This document shows, one piece after another, positions 23,586 through 34,932 of a stretch of 64,000 bases of DNA. The first letter of the stretch is position 1. Each line of letters opens with the position of its first letter. Source of the stretch: Catonia carolina (taxonomy: Eukaryota > Arthropoda > Insecta > Hemiptera > Achilidae); the NCBI GenBank assembly GCA_035578175.1, contig JAQMRL010000012.1:23190960-23254959 (forward strand). Reading direction: 5' to 3'. The notes beneath the pieces are model-generated. The model saw only the letters and a program-made list of their open reading frames with translations, did no database searches and had not been told where the DNA came from. The translations under genes were made by a program, and so were the position numbers.

Positions 23586-24445
23586 TTACTTTCTCTTGTC
23601 TATATGAATATAGGCTGTAGGAAGGAAAGTATTGTTTTCATGTTGATTTTCGAAATTGAGTTTTCACCATATATACACGTTGTCATACCCCCTGAACCAA
23701 AAAAAAAAAAAAAAAATTTTAGCGAATGGTGTGTGTGTACAAAATATTTCACGAATAAAATATCGTACAAAGTTGAAACTTAAAACTTAGGTACTATTAG
23801 AGGACCCAACACGAAAAGTTTCGTCAAAATCGGTCAACCAGAAGTAGTAGTTAATTCGAGTCATTTTTCACTTCTCTGCGATTTTCTCAAAAACGGCTCC
23901 TATGATTTTTTTTAAAATAGCCTCAATTACAATATTTTGTATACTCTACAAGGTAGGGGTAGGTGCCATATCTGATAAAGTTATTGGGGAGGTTTCTCTG
24001 GTAGAAAAACATGTTTTTTAAGATTGCGGCTTAATGTGCATTTTAGGGCATAAGTTGTAGACATTTAAAACTCTTCAATTTGTATTTCTAACATTTCTTT
24101 GTAAAACGCTTAGTTTAGCGATAATTAGTGATTTTCTATATTTTTTTTCATGAAAATATGTAAAAAAATGGATTTTGTAAGATTTCGGTCGCATTTTACG
24201 ACAAAAGTAAATATAATAAAATTTATAGATCTACAACTTTTTTTCACGCATTTTTCTCTACAGAGCCTTGTTTAGCGTCGAAAAGTGATTTTCCGTATTA
24301 TTGAGCCAAACTAAGGTTCGCATAATTGATATAAGGTTAGTTTTTTGTTTATTTCTAGTGTTTTACTACTAATGTTAGATTATGTTGTTTATTATTTGTA
24401 TTGGCAAGAGAAAGTCGTGTGATTGTTTCGCACCAGATTTTTTTA
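23586..24445 (+). mobile_element. HLE copy, moderately diverged
   Basis: 5' TTACTTTCTCTTGTC, only a vestigial GT tract (GTGTGTGTAC near 23730), two internal units, 3' GGCAAGAGAAAGT, CGTGTGATTGTTTCGCAC, CAGATTTTTTT. Forms an inverted pair with 25318..26203. Confidence 0.85.
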
Positions 24446-25049
24446 AAGACAGAATTAAGTCTACAAGATGCGTTAGTCTTAAACAAAAGCACTGGTAATG
24501 TAATTTCATTTCTGTGTACTGTACGGAGTTTCGTTTAACTTTTATGAAAAGAATCATTTTAACTTTTTTTTATTTCCGTTTAGCTTTTACCTTACATTTA
24601 GGCAGAAGATATCTCTTTTATTTCCTTTCGAAAACTGTTCTCAAAGAATCTAATTTCTGAAGCTTTTATATGTGGCGGATGTCTGGTTTAGAATTCTGTA
24701 ATAGGTATTCCACTGTATTGATAATCCTTTTCTAAGTTGAAAACGACTTAAGGTGTCGGTTGTACACTTTTAAATTACTCCCTTTATAAGAGTGTTTACT
24801 CTCTTCGTTCAATTCACATTCAGCTTTATAAAGCGATTTTTATTTCTTTCTTTCTTTCTGTGTAATCTACACAATTTCATGTATTTGAGCATATCTGGGT
24901 TACTCGGCTCAGTCGAACTTAAGTGTGTCAGTTCATAGAATAAATTAAAGAGAGGAAAACTAATAATAATTGTAGAAATTTTATTTTCCAAAATACTAGG
25001 GACGTTCAATAAATTAACGAGATAAATCGGAAGTAAAATAATCGCACGA
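24446..25049. other. Unassigned AT-rich DNA
   Basis: No recognised feature. Confidence 0.6.
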
Positions 25050-25200
25050 TTTTATCTTTCCAGTTAACAATGAAACAAATAACCCATGTTTAATAATGAG
25101 TGAATGATGTTTAATGAAATTAACCCCTGTTGAACTTAAAAATACGGAAAATCATTAATGGAAACTAAACTAGGCTTTGTGAAAAAAGTTCTCTTTCAGA
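25050..25200 (-). mobile_element. HLE fragment
   Basis: Reverse-strand piece with AACCCATGTTTAATAATGAG, TGAATGATG and AAAATACGGAAAATCATTAA. Termini missing. Confidence 0.55.
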
Positions 25201-25317
25201 ACTGATTTTTTAAGGCAAGTAATCAAACTTTCTTGTAAAATTTTTAATTCTCATATTTGTTTTAGAGGTCAATCAGTGTCATCACTCAAAAGTGATGTAA
25301 AGTTGTTTCATTATTAT

Positions 25318-26203
25318 GAAAAATCTGGTGTGAGAGACTCACACGACTTTCTGTTACCAACGTAAATAAGAATTATTACAACCTATGTTTAATCATTAGT
25401 AAACAATGTAAACTGAAAAACATAACCTAATTATAACCATGAGTGAATGACGCAAAGTGAAAATCGGCCTTTGTAGAACTTGAAAATACAAAAAAATCAG
25501 TTATTACCTCTAAACTAGACTGTGGAAAAAAATGTTCAAAATAATATTTGTAGGTGTTTTAATGTCCTATAACATTCATTACTACACTTTTCTCATAAAG
25601 TGCATACTAAGGCCGCAATCTTAAAAACAATTCCTTGTTTTACAGATTAAAAAAAACAGAAAATCGCTAATTGCTGCTATGCTAAGCGTTTTACAACAAA
25701 AAGTTACAAATAAAAGTTGTGGGTTTTTAAATCTATAACTTTGATTAGTTACATGCTTTATCTAAAATGCATATTTAGGCCGTAATCTTAAGAAACAATT
25801 TTTTCTGTGAGATAACAGCCTCCCGAAGAATTTCAGCAGACATGGCGCTTACCCCATCTTGTAGAGCTCAAAAAATGTAGTAAATAAAGCAATTTTGAAG
25901 AAAATCCTAGGAGCCGTTTTGTAGAAAATTGCACGTATGAACTAATTCGGTTAACCGATAATGATGAAAATGTTTTTATCGGGTCCTCTAGTAAGCAAAA
26001 CCTAACTTAAGTTTCAAGTTTCAACTTCGTACGATGTTCCGTTCTTGAGATAAAAACATGTTTATTTTGTGTTCACGGAACGCGAAAATGTGTATATCTG
26101 GGAAAACATCGTTATGAAAACAATACTTTCCATCCCTATGTATTCATATAGAGAAGTTAAAAAAAGCAAACGCAAGTATAGAGAAAAGCAAGAGAAAGTA
26201 AAA
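25318..26203 (-). mobile_element. HLE copy, moderately diverged
   Basis: Starts (its 3' end) AAATCTGGTGTGAGAGACTC, then ACACGACTTTCTGTTACC. Ends near GCAAGAGAAAGTAAAAG with a small local duplication of the 5' terminus (about 26150..26203). CA tract absent. Confidence 0.8.
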
Positions 26204-26274
26204 GAATATTAAAAATCTAAATACTATTTTGTTACACCAATATATTTGTGCCATACGTCATGGTCATGACTATC

Positions 26275-26580
26275 AGGTCCGAAGGGATATAAAAGTAGTA
26301 GATTTTTTGATTTTCTACAACTTATGTACAAATTTGTCGCAAAATGCGTACTAAAGCCGTAATCTTCAAAAAAATCCAATTTTTTCGATTTTGATGAGCA
26401 AAATACAGAAAATCATAAGTTGATTTTCTTCTTGAGATATTTTGTTACTACACACACTAAACTAATCTAATAGACAAAAACATTCTTTTGGAATTAAGGA
26501 AAGCTGACAATGTGTAGGTATTTCTTGTAAAAATTTAATTTCGAAAACTCGACATGAAAGAATACTTTCCTTTGAATAGT
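26275..26580 (-). mobile_element. HLE fragment with internal deletion
   Basis: Contains the GATTTTCTACAACTTATGTA and AAAATGCGTACTAAAGCCGT stretches, then jumps to GAGATATTTTGTTACTACAC and ends at TCGACATGAAAGAATACTTT. Confidence 0.6.
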
Positions 26581-27038
26581 GCAAGTACATTGAATTAGGT
26601 ATTTCTGAGTAAAATATATAATTATAAAAAAATTTAAAAATTTTATGGAGTGTATAATTTAATTTATTATGTTTAACAAGAGTGTTTGAAAATTCATAGA
26701 AAATTGTTTATGAATAATTAGAATAAATTTTCTACCTCATTATAATAAATACAGTTCTCGACGTTACATAGTATGACGTTATACGAAAGTACTTAAAAAA
26801 AAAACTTTATTCTGACATTGTTTACAATTATATGCGTTTAGAAATTCGAGTGAATTATATAAAAGGTATATAATACTATACAAATTTATTTTTGGCATGA
26901 ATGGTATTTTATTCCAGACAGAAAATATGAATACAGTTAAAAAACAATTTTTATAAACTTCTGATTATTAATTAAAAATACAGAGTGTTTTCAAAAGGAT
27001 GCACTCAATTTTTGATGACATGAACGTATTACAAAAAA
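26581..27038. other. AT-rich DNA with a possible mariner-type end
   Basis: TACAGAGTGTTTTCAAAAGG at about 26980 resembles the transposon ends seen near 47476 and 53200. Otherwise nothing recognised. Confidence 0.4.
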
Positions 27039-27189
27039 TAAAAACTGGTGTAAAACACTCACATTACTTTTCTTGCCAATGTAAATAATAAACAATATAA
27101 CCTATGTTTAATCATAAATAAACAATGTAATTTGAAAAACAGAGCCTAATTTTAATCATGAGCGAATGACTTGACTTTACTTCAACCGA

Positions 27190-27714
27190 GGATTTTACAG
27201 CTGTTGCCTCATCCCACACCTCAATCTCCACCTCGGTCTGTTCCACCAGTCCTCCTCGTCCAGCCCTCTCTGCTGCATAACCTCTCTCACCCCTTCTTCT
27301 AAAGTTCGGCTGGGCCTACCTCTCTTCCTCCTAGTGGGTGGCTGGTAGCTAAAGATCCTGTTCAGCCACCTTTCCTCTTCCATTCAATGTACATGACCAT
27401 ACCAGACCTATTGTCTTTTCTGTACCCTTTCCGTAATTGTATCGCGCACCTCCGCTCGAGCCCATACTTCTTCATTTCTCACGTGTTCCAGCCGAGAGAT
27501 TCTACAAGCTCTTCTCTAATAATCCATCTCCACTGCATTCAACCTATTCTTGTTCTTCCTACTAATTTGCCAACATTCTGCCCCGTAAGTCATTATAGGG
27601 TTCACTAATGCTTGGCAGATTATCTTCCTCGTTTTTGTTTTAATTATTGAAAACCACAGCACTGAATTTAGTCTTTTCGTAGCAGCTCTGGACCGGATGA
27701 GTGCATGAAGCTAA
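27190..27714 (-). pseudogene. LINE reverse transcriptase C-terminal fragment
   Basis: The minus strand translates to a non-LTR ORF2 end. 'CQALVNPIMTYGAECW' (about 27565..27625) is followed by degraded thumb/tail sequence and the open stretch 27195..27383 with 'RRKRGRPSRTLEEGVREVM' and a terminal WRLRCG motif. Several internal stops. It is embedded in an HLE copy. Confidence 0.75.
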
Positions 27715-28006
27715 ATAAAAATCAACTATTGAAGTACTTAAAACTACGAAAAATCACTAATTGACGCTAAACTAAGCACTATAGAAGTAAATGATCGAAA
27801 TAAACTTATATATATATATATTCCTACAACTTTAATAATGTGTACTTTTTTGTCGTAAAATGCATACTGTCATCGGATGGCTATATTAAGTTGAAACCTT
27901 TACTGTTTGGTAGCCCTGAAAAGGGCCATTTATGTGTGTGTCCGCCGGGGCGAACAGAGAAGGTTGATGGCCCTGAAAAAAGCCGGTGTAAACCTTAAGA
28001 TTCCTT

Positions 28007-28030
28007 ACACCCACACACACACACACACAC
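28007..28030. repeat. (CA)n microsatellite in HSL copy A
   Basis: About 11-12 CA units between stem-loops 5 and 6 of copy A. Not present in copy B. Confidence 0.9.
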
Positions 28031-28190
28031 CGGCAAGCCAGCTGTGTAGTCGAGGATTGGCGTCAATGTTGCTTTACACACTGAATCGGCCCGGTTTCTA
28101 GCTGGTTTGCAGCCAGGACTGTCGACTAGACTACCCGATTGTTGGCTGCCAGTATGGTTGACTACGGCCAGCAAACCGGCCCGGCATGCC

Positions 28191-28226
<36 letters not shown>
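28191..28226. repeat. (GT)n microsatellite in HSL copy A
   Basis: About 17 GT units. With the CA run at 28007 it brackets a segment of about 160 bp that is absent from copy B, and the two runs could pair as a hairpin. Confidence 0.9.
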
Positions 28227-28227
<1 letters not shown>

Positions 28228-28571
28228 GGAGTCTAACGAGTTGGTCCTGAGAAGGACCGTTGTGCTGGCCTTGAAGGAGACCGGTGTAGGCAGCGCGTGG
28301 CTGCCACGAGAGTCGTGGCTCAGGTTGATAGCCCTGAAAAGGGCCGATTAAAACCTTCGTAAATTTGTCCTCAGAAGGACCGTTGTGCTGGTCTCGAAGA
28401 AGCCCGGTGTAGGCTGCCACGGCGGCGGCGGCTGCGAGAGCTGCGGCGATGGCTGCTGCGTTGCTGGTTGCTGCAAGTCCCAGAGTATCTTACTTCTTTA
28501 TCTCGTGGATGTAGTCGGTTGATCATCGTCGGATATGTAGAACGTAATGACGAGCGGTTCAGTGCAGTGCG

Positions 28572-28579
28572 CTTATATA
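28572..28579 (-). promoter_or_regulatory. TATA-like box of HSL copy A
   Basis: Minus-strand TATATAAG in a GC-richer setting. The same motif is at 52081..52088 in copy C and mutated in copy B, so it may be the element promoter. Confidence 0.5.
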
Positions 28580-29377
28580 GTCACTGAGAGCGCTGTGGTA
28601 GGGGCGGTTACTGGCTCGGCCTTGGTGACAAAGCCCTCTGACGGTATGCAGCCGAAGGGTCTGTCGGAACACCGCTAAAAGGTCTGCTGCGCCGAGAAGG
28701 GCCGGGAGAATTACTGAAGGCCGGCAACACAGTAAATGATTAATTAGAAGGGGTGGCGGTGACAATACTAAGGCCGGAATCATAAAAGAATCTCTTTCTC
28801 TTGCAGAAAGTACGCGTAAAAATAGTGAGCAAAATAGAGAAAGTCACTATTGACGCTTAACTAAGCGTTGTAGAAAAAATATTTTAAAGAAAAATTGTAG
28901 GTTTTTAATTTTCTACAACTTAATTAAACACACTTTTGCCCTAAAATGAATATAGGCCGAAATATTAAAAGAAAATTTACCATGAGAGCACAGTCTTCCC
29001 AAGAATTACAGCCAACATGGAGCTTACCTTATTTTGGAGAACATGAAATATAGGCTATAGTAAATGAGGCAATTTTTAAATCAACCGTAGGATTAGGTTT
29101 TGAGAAAATTGGAAGTATAAACAACTACTTCCGGTTGACTGATTTTAATGAAAATATTTCGCGTCCCCGAATGGTGAAATTAAGTTCCAAGTTTCAATAT
29201 CGTACGATATTCCGTTTTTGTGATATTTTGTTAACGCACAGAACAATTGCTGTGAACATATATTTTGGTTCAAGTGGTCTTAAAAAGTACATTTTTGGTG
29301 AAGTTTACCTATATTTCGCCAAATCGATATGAAAACAATACTCTCCTTTCGTACATACTAATATAAAGAAGGAGAAA

Positions 29378-30480
29378 TATTAATATATTGTGAAATATCT
29401 AAAAGGAAACTGTTTGTTCCAGAATTCTCTAGCAGCACTGAGTTTGTAGAAGTGTAAATGTAAATAATAATAGGTGATAAGTCATGTTGTTTCCAAAATA
29501 TCGTTAGAAATATAGTGCATAAATGGTTAGATATAGTATAGGCCTATTGTTGTGTCGGCTAATTGAGAAGAGTCGGTGTATCTATTTAGATAATTAGCTG
29601 TTTTGTAATGATGTTATAAACCTTTATTCAGTTTACCTTTTGTAAAGACATCCAGAACCTGACAGAAAGACTTTTTATTATTTTGTTATTCTAGAATTTC
29701 GATTAAGTTAGGTATTTAAACGCAGGCCGGTTTGGTTAGAAGTCAGTCTTGATTTGTCATCGGCGAGTGAATTGTGTACGCGTAACGTTACGTTTGTAGA
29801 AGGTCTAACATCTACTGTGTATCGTATAATTTGTTGTAAGTAGGATTTAGTTTAATTAAGTGCGGAATAATCTTATTGCTAGTTAAGTTTATTTAATGTC
29901 ATTAATTATTTGTTCTGCCCATAACAGACAGGTGGAGTGTCAAATTATTTACATTCAATCTGTTCGTTGCAGGGCTAAAATAAATAGTTCTGTTTCTTAT
30001 CACATGGTCAGCCAATTAAATGACTGAATCATTTAAGAACAGAAGAGGTAGAGGTGTAAAAGACACTAATCAGAGTTATCTCCTCTGAAAGTAATGAATT
30101 TCATTGTACAGCCAGACCCTGTGGTGAATGAAGTGAAGGTGTCATTTACAGAGTGGAAAATATGTGCTTTTCAGAGGGCCCGGCATGCTGATAAGCGTAC
30201 TTTTCCACTCAGTGAGGAAGGCAATGGTAAACCACCTCACTCCTCGTTTTACTTAGTAAAACCTCTAGAGGTTCAAACCAGCCTTTCGGCTGTTGACCCT
30301 AACAACACAATTATTTGTTACTATAATTAGTTAATTAATCATTATAATAATTGTAACTTATTAGCAGATTTAAGTAAACGATAGTTTGTTATTTATTCCT
30401 TTTACCCATATACCGGAACGGACCTTAGCGATAAATGTTACCATATCTATGCTTCATAAAACGTATAAAACGTTACAGGA
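29378..30480 (+). mobile_element. LTR-like repeat 'L', copy 1, carrying a SINE-like insertion
   Basis: Homologous to the reverse complements of 40308..41950 and 57190..57920. Shared blocks include TAGGCCTATTGTTGTGTCGG, TCTATTTAGATAATTAGCTG, a TATTTAAACGCAGGCCGG core and CCGGAACGGACCTTAGCGAT near the end. The TATA-like core and lack of coding capacity suggest a solo LTR, but I cannot fix its ends. Interrupted at 29915 by SINE family 3. Confidence 0.55.
29915..30308 (+). mobile_element. SINE-like retroposon, family 3 (about 390 bp, (AAC)n tail)
   Basis: Starts near GCCCATAACAGACAGGTGG and ends CGGCTGTTGACCCTAACAAC. Flanked by AATTATTTGTT at 29904..29914 and 30309..30319. The open frame 30094..30330 lies wholly in the repeat and is not a gene. 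The 3' part contains GGTTCAAACC, which resembles a pol III B-box. Four more copies at 37060, 37545, 38194 and 63546. Confidence 0.83.
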
Positions 30481-30782
30481 AAAATTATATAAAAGTCCTT
30501 AAATAATTTTGAGATATCTCAAAAAACTTTGATTGTTCCATGTAAAAGTAAGTAAAAGGATTTGTCAAATTTCAGAGAAATATAGCCTATCATACCAATT
30601 ATGACTTATTACTGCATTGTAGGGAGTCCGATAATCTCTCTGCAGGAACTGTAGTCCCCTGTTGGGTAACTTAAACCAACTCTATGTAGACTGTGTGGTG
30701 AGTCTGGAATAGGTTTGTTGATGTGTTACCTAACTACAATATTCGTTCCAACGGATACTTCGATTCCAATACCAATCAGCTT

Positions 30783-31685
30783 TAAGAAAAATCTGGAGCG
30801 AAAAACTCACCCTACTTTCTCTTGCCAATAGAAATAATGAGGAATATAACTTATATTAATCATTGACCCACCGGGTTGGTCTGGAGGTAAACTAGTCGCT
30901 GCGAGTCAGCTGTTTAACAGGTGATATTCGGAGGCGAAGGTTCCTTGTTCAAATCCTAATTAAAGTAGTTACTTTTATACAAATTAAAATACTAGGCGGT
31001 GGTTACCGGTGTACCTACTTCGATGGTTGGGGTTCAATTAACCATACGTTCTTAGGAATCGTCAGCCTAAGTGTGTACAACACTACACATCATTCATACG
31101 TCATACATATCATCGTCATCTCATTGAGTCATCGGGTGGCTTATTGTTCTTAAATTGAATAGATTTCAACCTACACATTATGGATTTAAAAAAATTGTTT
31201 AACCATTAGTAAACTATATAAAATGAAAAACATAATCTGATTTTAATCCTGATTGAATGATGCATACTGAAAATAAATCTATAGAACATAAAAATAAAAA
31301 AATCACTAATTGACGCTAAACTAAACGTTGTTGAAATGAATGTTTGAAAAAAAATAATAATAGAGGTTTTCATTTCCTACAATTTCTTTTGCATATTATT
31401 TTCCCCTTAAATGCATTTTAAGGCCGCAATCTTTAAAAAAAAAACATTTTTTAAAACGAAGGTACAGCCCCTCTAGAATTTCAGCAGACATGTTGCTTAC
31501 CTTACCTTTTACAGCATTAAAAATTTAGTAAATGAGTCAAACACACACAGACTAATCTCTAAAACACGTTTTTTTTGAGTACATGATGCCTTAGATCGTA
31601 TATTACGGTGAAAACTCGATTTCAAAAATTTGACATGAAAACAGTGCAATACTTCCATGTATGTTGTTCATATCGGGTAAGAACA
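30783..31685 (-). mobile_element. HLE copy carrying SINE family 2
   Basis: 3' end AAAAATCTGGAGCGAAAAAC followed by ACTTTCTCTTGCC at the left. The collinear match resumes after a SINE (30866..31190) at TTAACCATTAGTAAAC and reaches a decayed 5' end at GGGTAAGAAC. The next HLE begins within about 10 bp in the same orientation. Confidence 0.78.
30866..31190 (+). mobile_element. tRNA-derived SINE, family 2, diverged
   Basis: CCCACCGGGTTGGTCTGGAG head, decayed CAGCTGTTTAACAGG palindrome, B-box-like TTGTTCAAATCC, and the family body ending AACCTACACATTATGG. Inserted in an HLE. A clear duplication is not visible. Confidence 0.78.
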
Positions 31686-31691
31686 AATAAC

Positions 31692-32432
31692 AAATCTAGT
31701 ATGAAACACCTATAAAATTTCTTTTGCCAATGTAAGTAATGAATAATAGAACCTTTGTTTAATCATGAGTAAACTATGTGATAAGAAAAACATAACCAAA
31801 TTTTGATCATGAGTGAATGACGATAAATGAAAATCGACCTTTGTATTAAAAATCACAAATTCACGCTTAACTAATACGCTTATAGAAAAAAATTTATATA
31901 AAAGTTGTAGGTTTTTTAATTTCGCACCGCTTTCATTATATACCTACAATTTCACCATAAAATGCATAGAAAGTCCGAAATAAAAAAAAATACATATTTC
32001 TTACCACGAGAGCACATCCCCGCTAAGAATTTCAGTAGTCATGTATGTCCCTTACATTTTACAGTATTAACCATTTAGTAAATGAGGCGATTTTTCAAAA
32101 ATCTTATGAGCCGTTTTTGAAAAAAATACAAAATTTTCGACGAAAAAATTACTACTTCTGGTAGAACGATTTTAATAAAAATATAAATATAAAATTTTCG
32201 TATGGTCCTTTAGTGGTACTTGACTTTAGTTCCAAGTTTCAATTTTATACGATATTACGTTCTTCAGATATTTTGTTCGCACACGTACAGACTAATCACT
32301 AAAAACATGTTTTGGGTTCAGAGAGCCTGAAAACGTATAATTCCGGTGAAAATTCAGTTTCAAAAAATTGACGTGAAAACACTACTTTCCTTCTCTGTAG
32401 GCCTAGAATATTAATATCGGCAAAGAGAAGGT
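31692..32432 (-). mobile_element. HLE copy, nearly head-to-tail with the previous one
   Basis: 3' end ACAAATCTAGTATGAAACAC, body with CTTTTGCCAATG, internal repeats and GTTGACC-like core. 5' end near ATCGGCAAAGAGAAGG. CA tract reduced to ACACACG-type remnants. Confidence 0.75.
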
Positions 32433-32517
32433 GAAATTACCTACATTTGATTCACATTTATGCACTAAATGTTATAGGACTTAATTAAATTTATTTTTTC
32501 AATTTGGTTTATTGCAG

Positions 32518-32606
32518 GAAACTATCTTAAGGAAGAAAAAGTTTACGGTTTGGTCAGCAAATATCTGAGGGAACCCATGCGATTTTTTAATGACAAGTTA
32601 GCAATG
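32518..32606 (+). CDS. Candidate internal exon of an unrecognised host gene
   Basis: An 89-bp segment in a non-repeat island between two HLE copies. It is preceded by a pyrimidine-rich tract and TTGCAG, and followed by the strong donor GTAAGT. One frame is fully open across it (two leading bases, then 29 codons ending at an intact codon). The peptide reads NYLKEEKVYGLVSKYLREP followed by MRFFNDKLAM, a charged/hydrophobic mix unlike the low-complexity or transposon frames elsewhere. I do not recognise the protein. Its end phase (0) matches the start of the second candidate exon at 55817. Splice-site quality, an open frame and non-repeat location are seen; gene membership is inference. Confidence 0.55.
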
Positions 32607-32939
32607 GTAAGTAGTGGAATACATTTTTATTTATTGACCGAAAATTTAAAATACTTGTAAACCATCACAAATGTATTTTTGAAGTTTTGACTATACTAAA
32701 AATTTGTTTTCAAACCATCACGTGAATTTTTGTTGCCAATGTAACTAGTGAAAAATATAATATAATTGTAATAATGAGTGAATGACGCTATATGAAAACC
32801 AACCTCTGACTTCAATTCTCATTGGAAAAATATGAAAAATTACTATTTGACTCTAAACTAGTTGTAGGTTTTCTAGTTTTCTACAACTTTTATAAAGTAT
32901 ACTTTTGGTGTAAAATGTATATTAAGACCGCAATCTTTA

Positions 32940-34095
32940 CCCTTAAGTAGGCGCATGGGGTTCTAGGTGACTACATGTACATAGTTTTTCTATCCCGTCT
33001 TAATAATATTAGCTAACAACTTGCGGCTCTTAGTATCTTTCTAAAACTGGACTGGTAACACTGTGTTATAATTAAAAAGTTTATAAAATGGTTCGTTTTG
33101 ACTACAATCAAGATTTATAGTGTCGGGGGTTCACTCGACCCCCGAGCGTCTACTAAGGTTACAAAATAATAATATCCGACATTTCAGTTTCATTTTCAGT
33201 TTTGAGTCTTTCTATGTATGTGTGTATGAGTTGTGGTTGTTTTGTTTTCTGTTCATTAAAGTGTGTTACATTGTACATAATATCAATAAAGTTAATTTGT
33301 GGAATAGTTTTCAAGTATTGGAACATTGTTTGTGATACGTGTTTCATTGTTTTTCTGTTGTACTAATCTACACAGATTACAAATCACAAATTACAGAGAT
33401 CTACATAGGTTACAAATTGAAATATTTCACATAATTCTGAAGAACAAAAGGCCGAACGAATTCGGCAACTTCTTTCTGAAGAAATTTTATCTGAATCAGA
33501 AAAGGAATACGGTGAATCAGACCATGATGAAGATCACGTTAGTGATTCTAATTATGATTCAGCTTCTGAATGCGAAATTGAATCGTAAGGAGAAGTAGAG
33601 GAAGAAAAAAGTTCGATTATCTTTGGTTAAGACAAAACACGTTGGAGGAGAGAACCAGCTACTCCAAGTGCCGTAAGAACTCCGTCTGTGAACCTCGTTC
33701 ATCGGTTTCCTGGACCAATTCATGAGGCAAAAAAAAAATGCAAAACCCACGCTTAAATATAAAAAAACACGGTTGAAAAATAAAAATGAATAAAATCAGT
33801 ACACAATAAAATATAGTATAAAGCATTTTGTTCTAAAATGCTTAGTTATGTAATGTCATGCAAAAATTTTAGAAAAAAACAAGTTCATATAAAAAAAATC
33901 TTGCTTTATTAATTTCTCTTAAATTTAGGAAAATTTATTGAAACATGGTTTATATACAGGTAAAAGAGAGGAATTATTAGTCAAAACAAAAAAATTGTTA
34001 AGTTTAGGCCTATCTAACTACGCATTTACGATGGGGGTCAAGTAAACCCCTACGCGCCCACTTACGATATAGATTAGAGCGCGCCTACTTTAGGG
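32940..34095 (+). mobile_element. piggyBac-like transposon, internally deleted (1156 bp)
   Basis: Ends CCCTTAAGTAGGCGC and GCGCCTACTTTAGGG are inverted repeats. The right flank is TTAA (34096..34099) and the left flank TTTA is one change from TTAA. CCC...GGG ends with TTAA duplication define piggyBac. Subterminal inverted motifs (GGGGGTTCACTCGACCCCC near 33124; GGGGGTCAAGTAAACCCC near 34033) flank the interior. Confidence 0.83.
33452..33760 (+). pseudogene. piggyBac transposase N-terminal remnant
   Basis: In a frame offset from the longest open frame, plus-strand translation gives an acidic run (LLSEEILSESEKEYGESDHD, and further Asp/Glu/Ser-rich sequence), then after stops 'PSAVRTPSVNLVHRFPGP'. 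Acidic N-termini followed by a P-G-P type motif are typical before the DDE domain of piggyBac-family transposases. The catalytic domain is absent, so it cannot encode an active enzyme. Confidence 0.55.
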
Positions 34096-34386
34096 TTAAA
34101 AAAACAATTTTTACCACGAGAGAACAGCCCCCACGAATTTCAGCTAACTCTGTCTTGTAGAGCCCAAAAAAATGTAGTAAATAAGGCGATTTTTAAAAAA
34201 TTTTAAGAGCTATTTTGAAAAAGTTGCAAAAAAGTAAAAAACAGTACGGATAAACTAGGTAATAATTCCAGTTGACCGATTTTTATGAGAATGTTCGTGT
34301 CGGGCCCCTTAGTTGCAGACTAACTAACGTAAGTTCCAAGTTTCAACTGCGTACGATATTCCGTCCTTAAAATGTTTGCTTCCACA

Positions 34387-34452
<66 letters not shown>
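34387..34452. repeat. (CA)n microsatellite inside HLE
   Basis: About 33 CA units at the fixed HLE position, followed by further CA-rich and CT-rich tracts to about 34790 that give low-complexity translations. Confidence 0.95.
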
Positions 34453-34454
<2 letters not shown>

Positions 34455-34932
34455 AAACATAAACATAATATGAACGCGCACAAATTACAATCACGCACCC
34501 ATACCCACTCACACACACACACACTCTCTACCTCTCCCTCACTCTTTTTTCACCTCTATCCATCTGTCTCTCTTAAAACCATGTTTTCTCTCTTTAAATT
34601 CTCTCTCACCCTCCCCCTCACTAACAAACAATTAAACAAACAAACAAACAAACATGCATGTAAGCGAGCAAACAAACAAAAAACAAACACACGTGCATTA
34701 TCTACTTTCCTCTCTTTTTTTCTTCACACACTCACACACACATTATCTAGTTTCCTCTCCCTTTTCTTCTCACATTCACACACCCAGACCAATCGCTTAA
34801 AACATGTTTTTTGGGTTTAAGGGGCCTGATAACGTGTATTTCCGGCGAAAACTCGACATCGAAAAGTTGACATGAAAACAATTCTTTCCTTCTCTATAGC
34901 CTATATTCATGTAGGACAAGAGAAAATAACAA

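Larger units (their letters stand above)
27869..28764 (-). mobile_element. Histone-stem-loop (HSL) element, copy A
   Basis: GC-rich element inserted in an HLE with ATACT at 27864..27868 and 28765..28769 (or a 4-bp duplication with TG...CA ends). Read on the minus strand it begins TGTCACCGCC, has TATATAAG at 28572..28579, and then seven histone-type stem-loops: 28390..28405, 28366..28381, 28330..28345, 28267..28282, 28243..28258, 27969..27984 and 27912..27927. It ends CCATCCGATGAC. TATA box, TG...CA ends and a 4-5 bp duplication would fit a solo LTR. A DNA transposon with short TIR (TCACCG/CGGTGA) is the alternative. No intact coding region; CA and GT runs interrupt it. Confidence 0.7.
27039..29372 (-). 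mobile_element. HLE copy split by a LINE fragment and a histone-stem-loop element
   Basis: Collinear HLE sequence lies at 27039..27189, 27715..27868 and 28770..29372 on the minus strand. The first gap holds a LINE remnant, the second a GC-rich element with an ATACT duplication at both junctions. The 5' end near 29372 is decayed. Confidence 0.8.
32690..34932 (-). mobile_element. HLE copy split by a piggyBac-like element, with long CA tract
   Basis: HLE sequence at 32690..32939 and 34100..34932 on the minus strand, interrupted at CAATCTTTA/TTAAAAAAA by the 1156-bp element. The 5' half carries a CA tract (34387..34452) and about 330 bp of further CA/CT-rich sequence before the GACCAATCGCT motif. 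The 5' end is AGGACAAGAGAAAATAAC. Confidence 0.8.

Noticed and set aside
27995..28420. 141-codon minus-strand frame with internal repeats
   Set aside because: Lies within HSL copy A; the repeats are the stem-loop spacers and a CA run; not conserved as a frame in copy B.
30094..30330. 78-codon plus-strand frame
   Set aside because: Entirely inside a SINE-like repeat present in four other places with broken frames.
34324..34820. Cys-Val and Thr-His rich frames
   Set aside because: Translation of CA/CT low-complexity sequence in an HLE.
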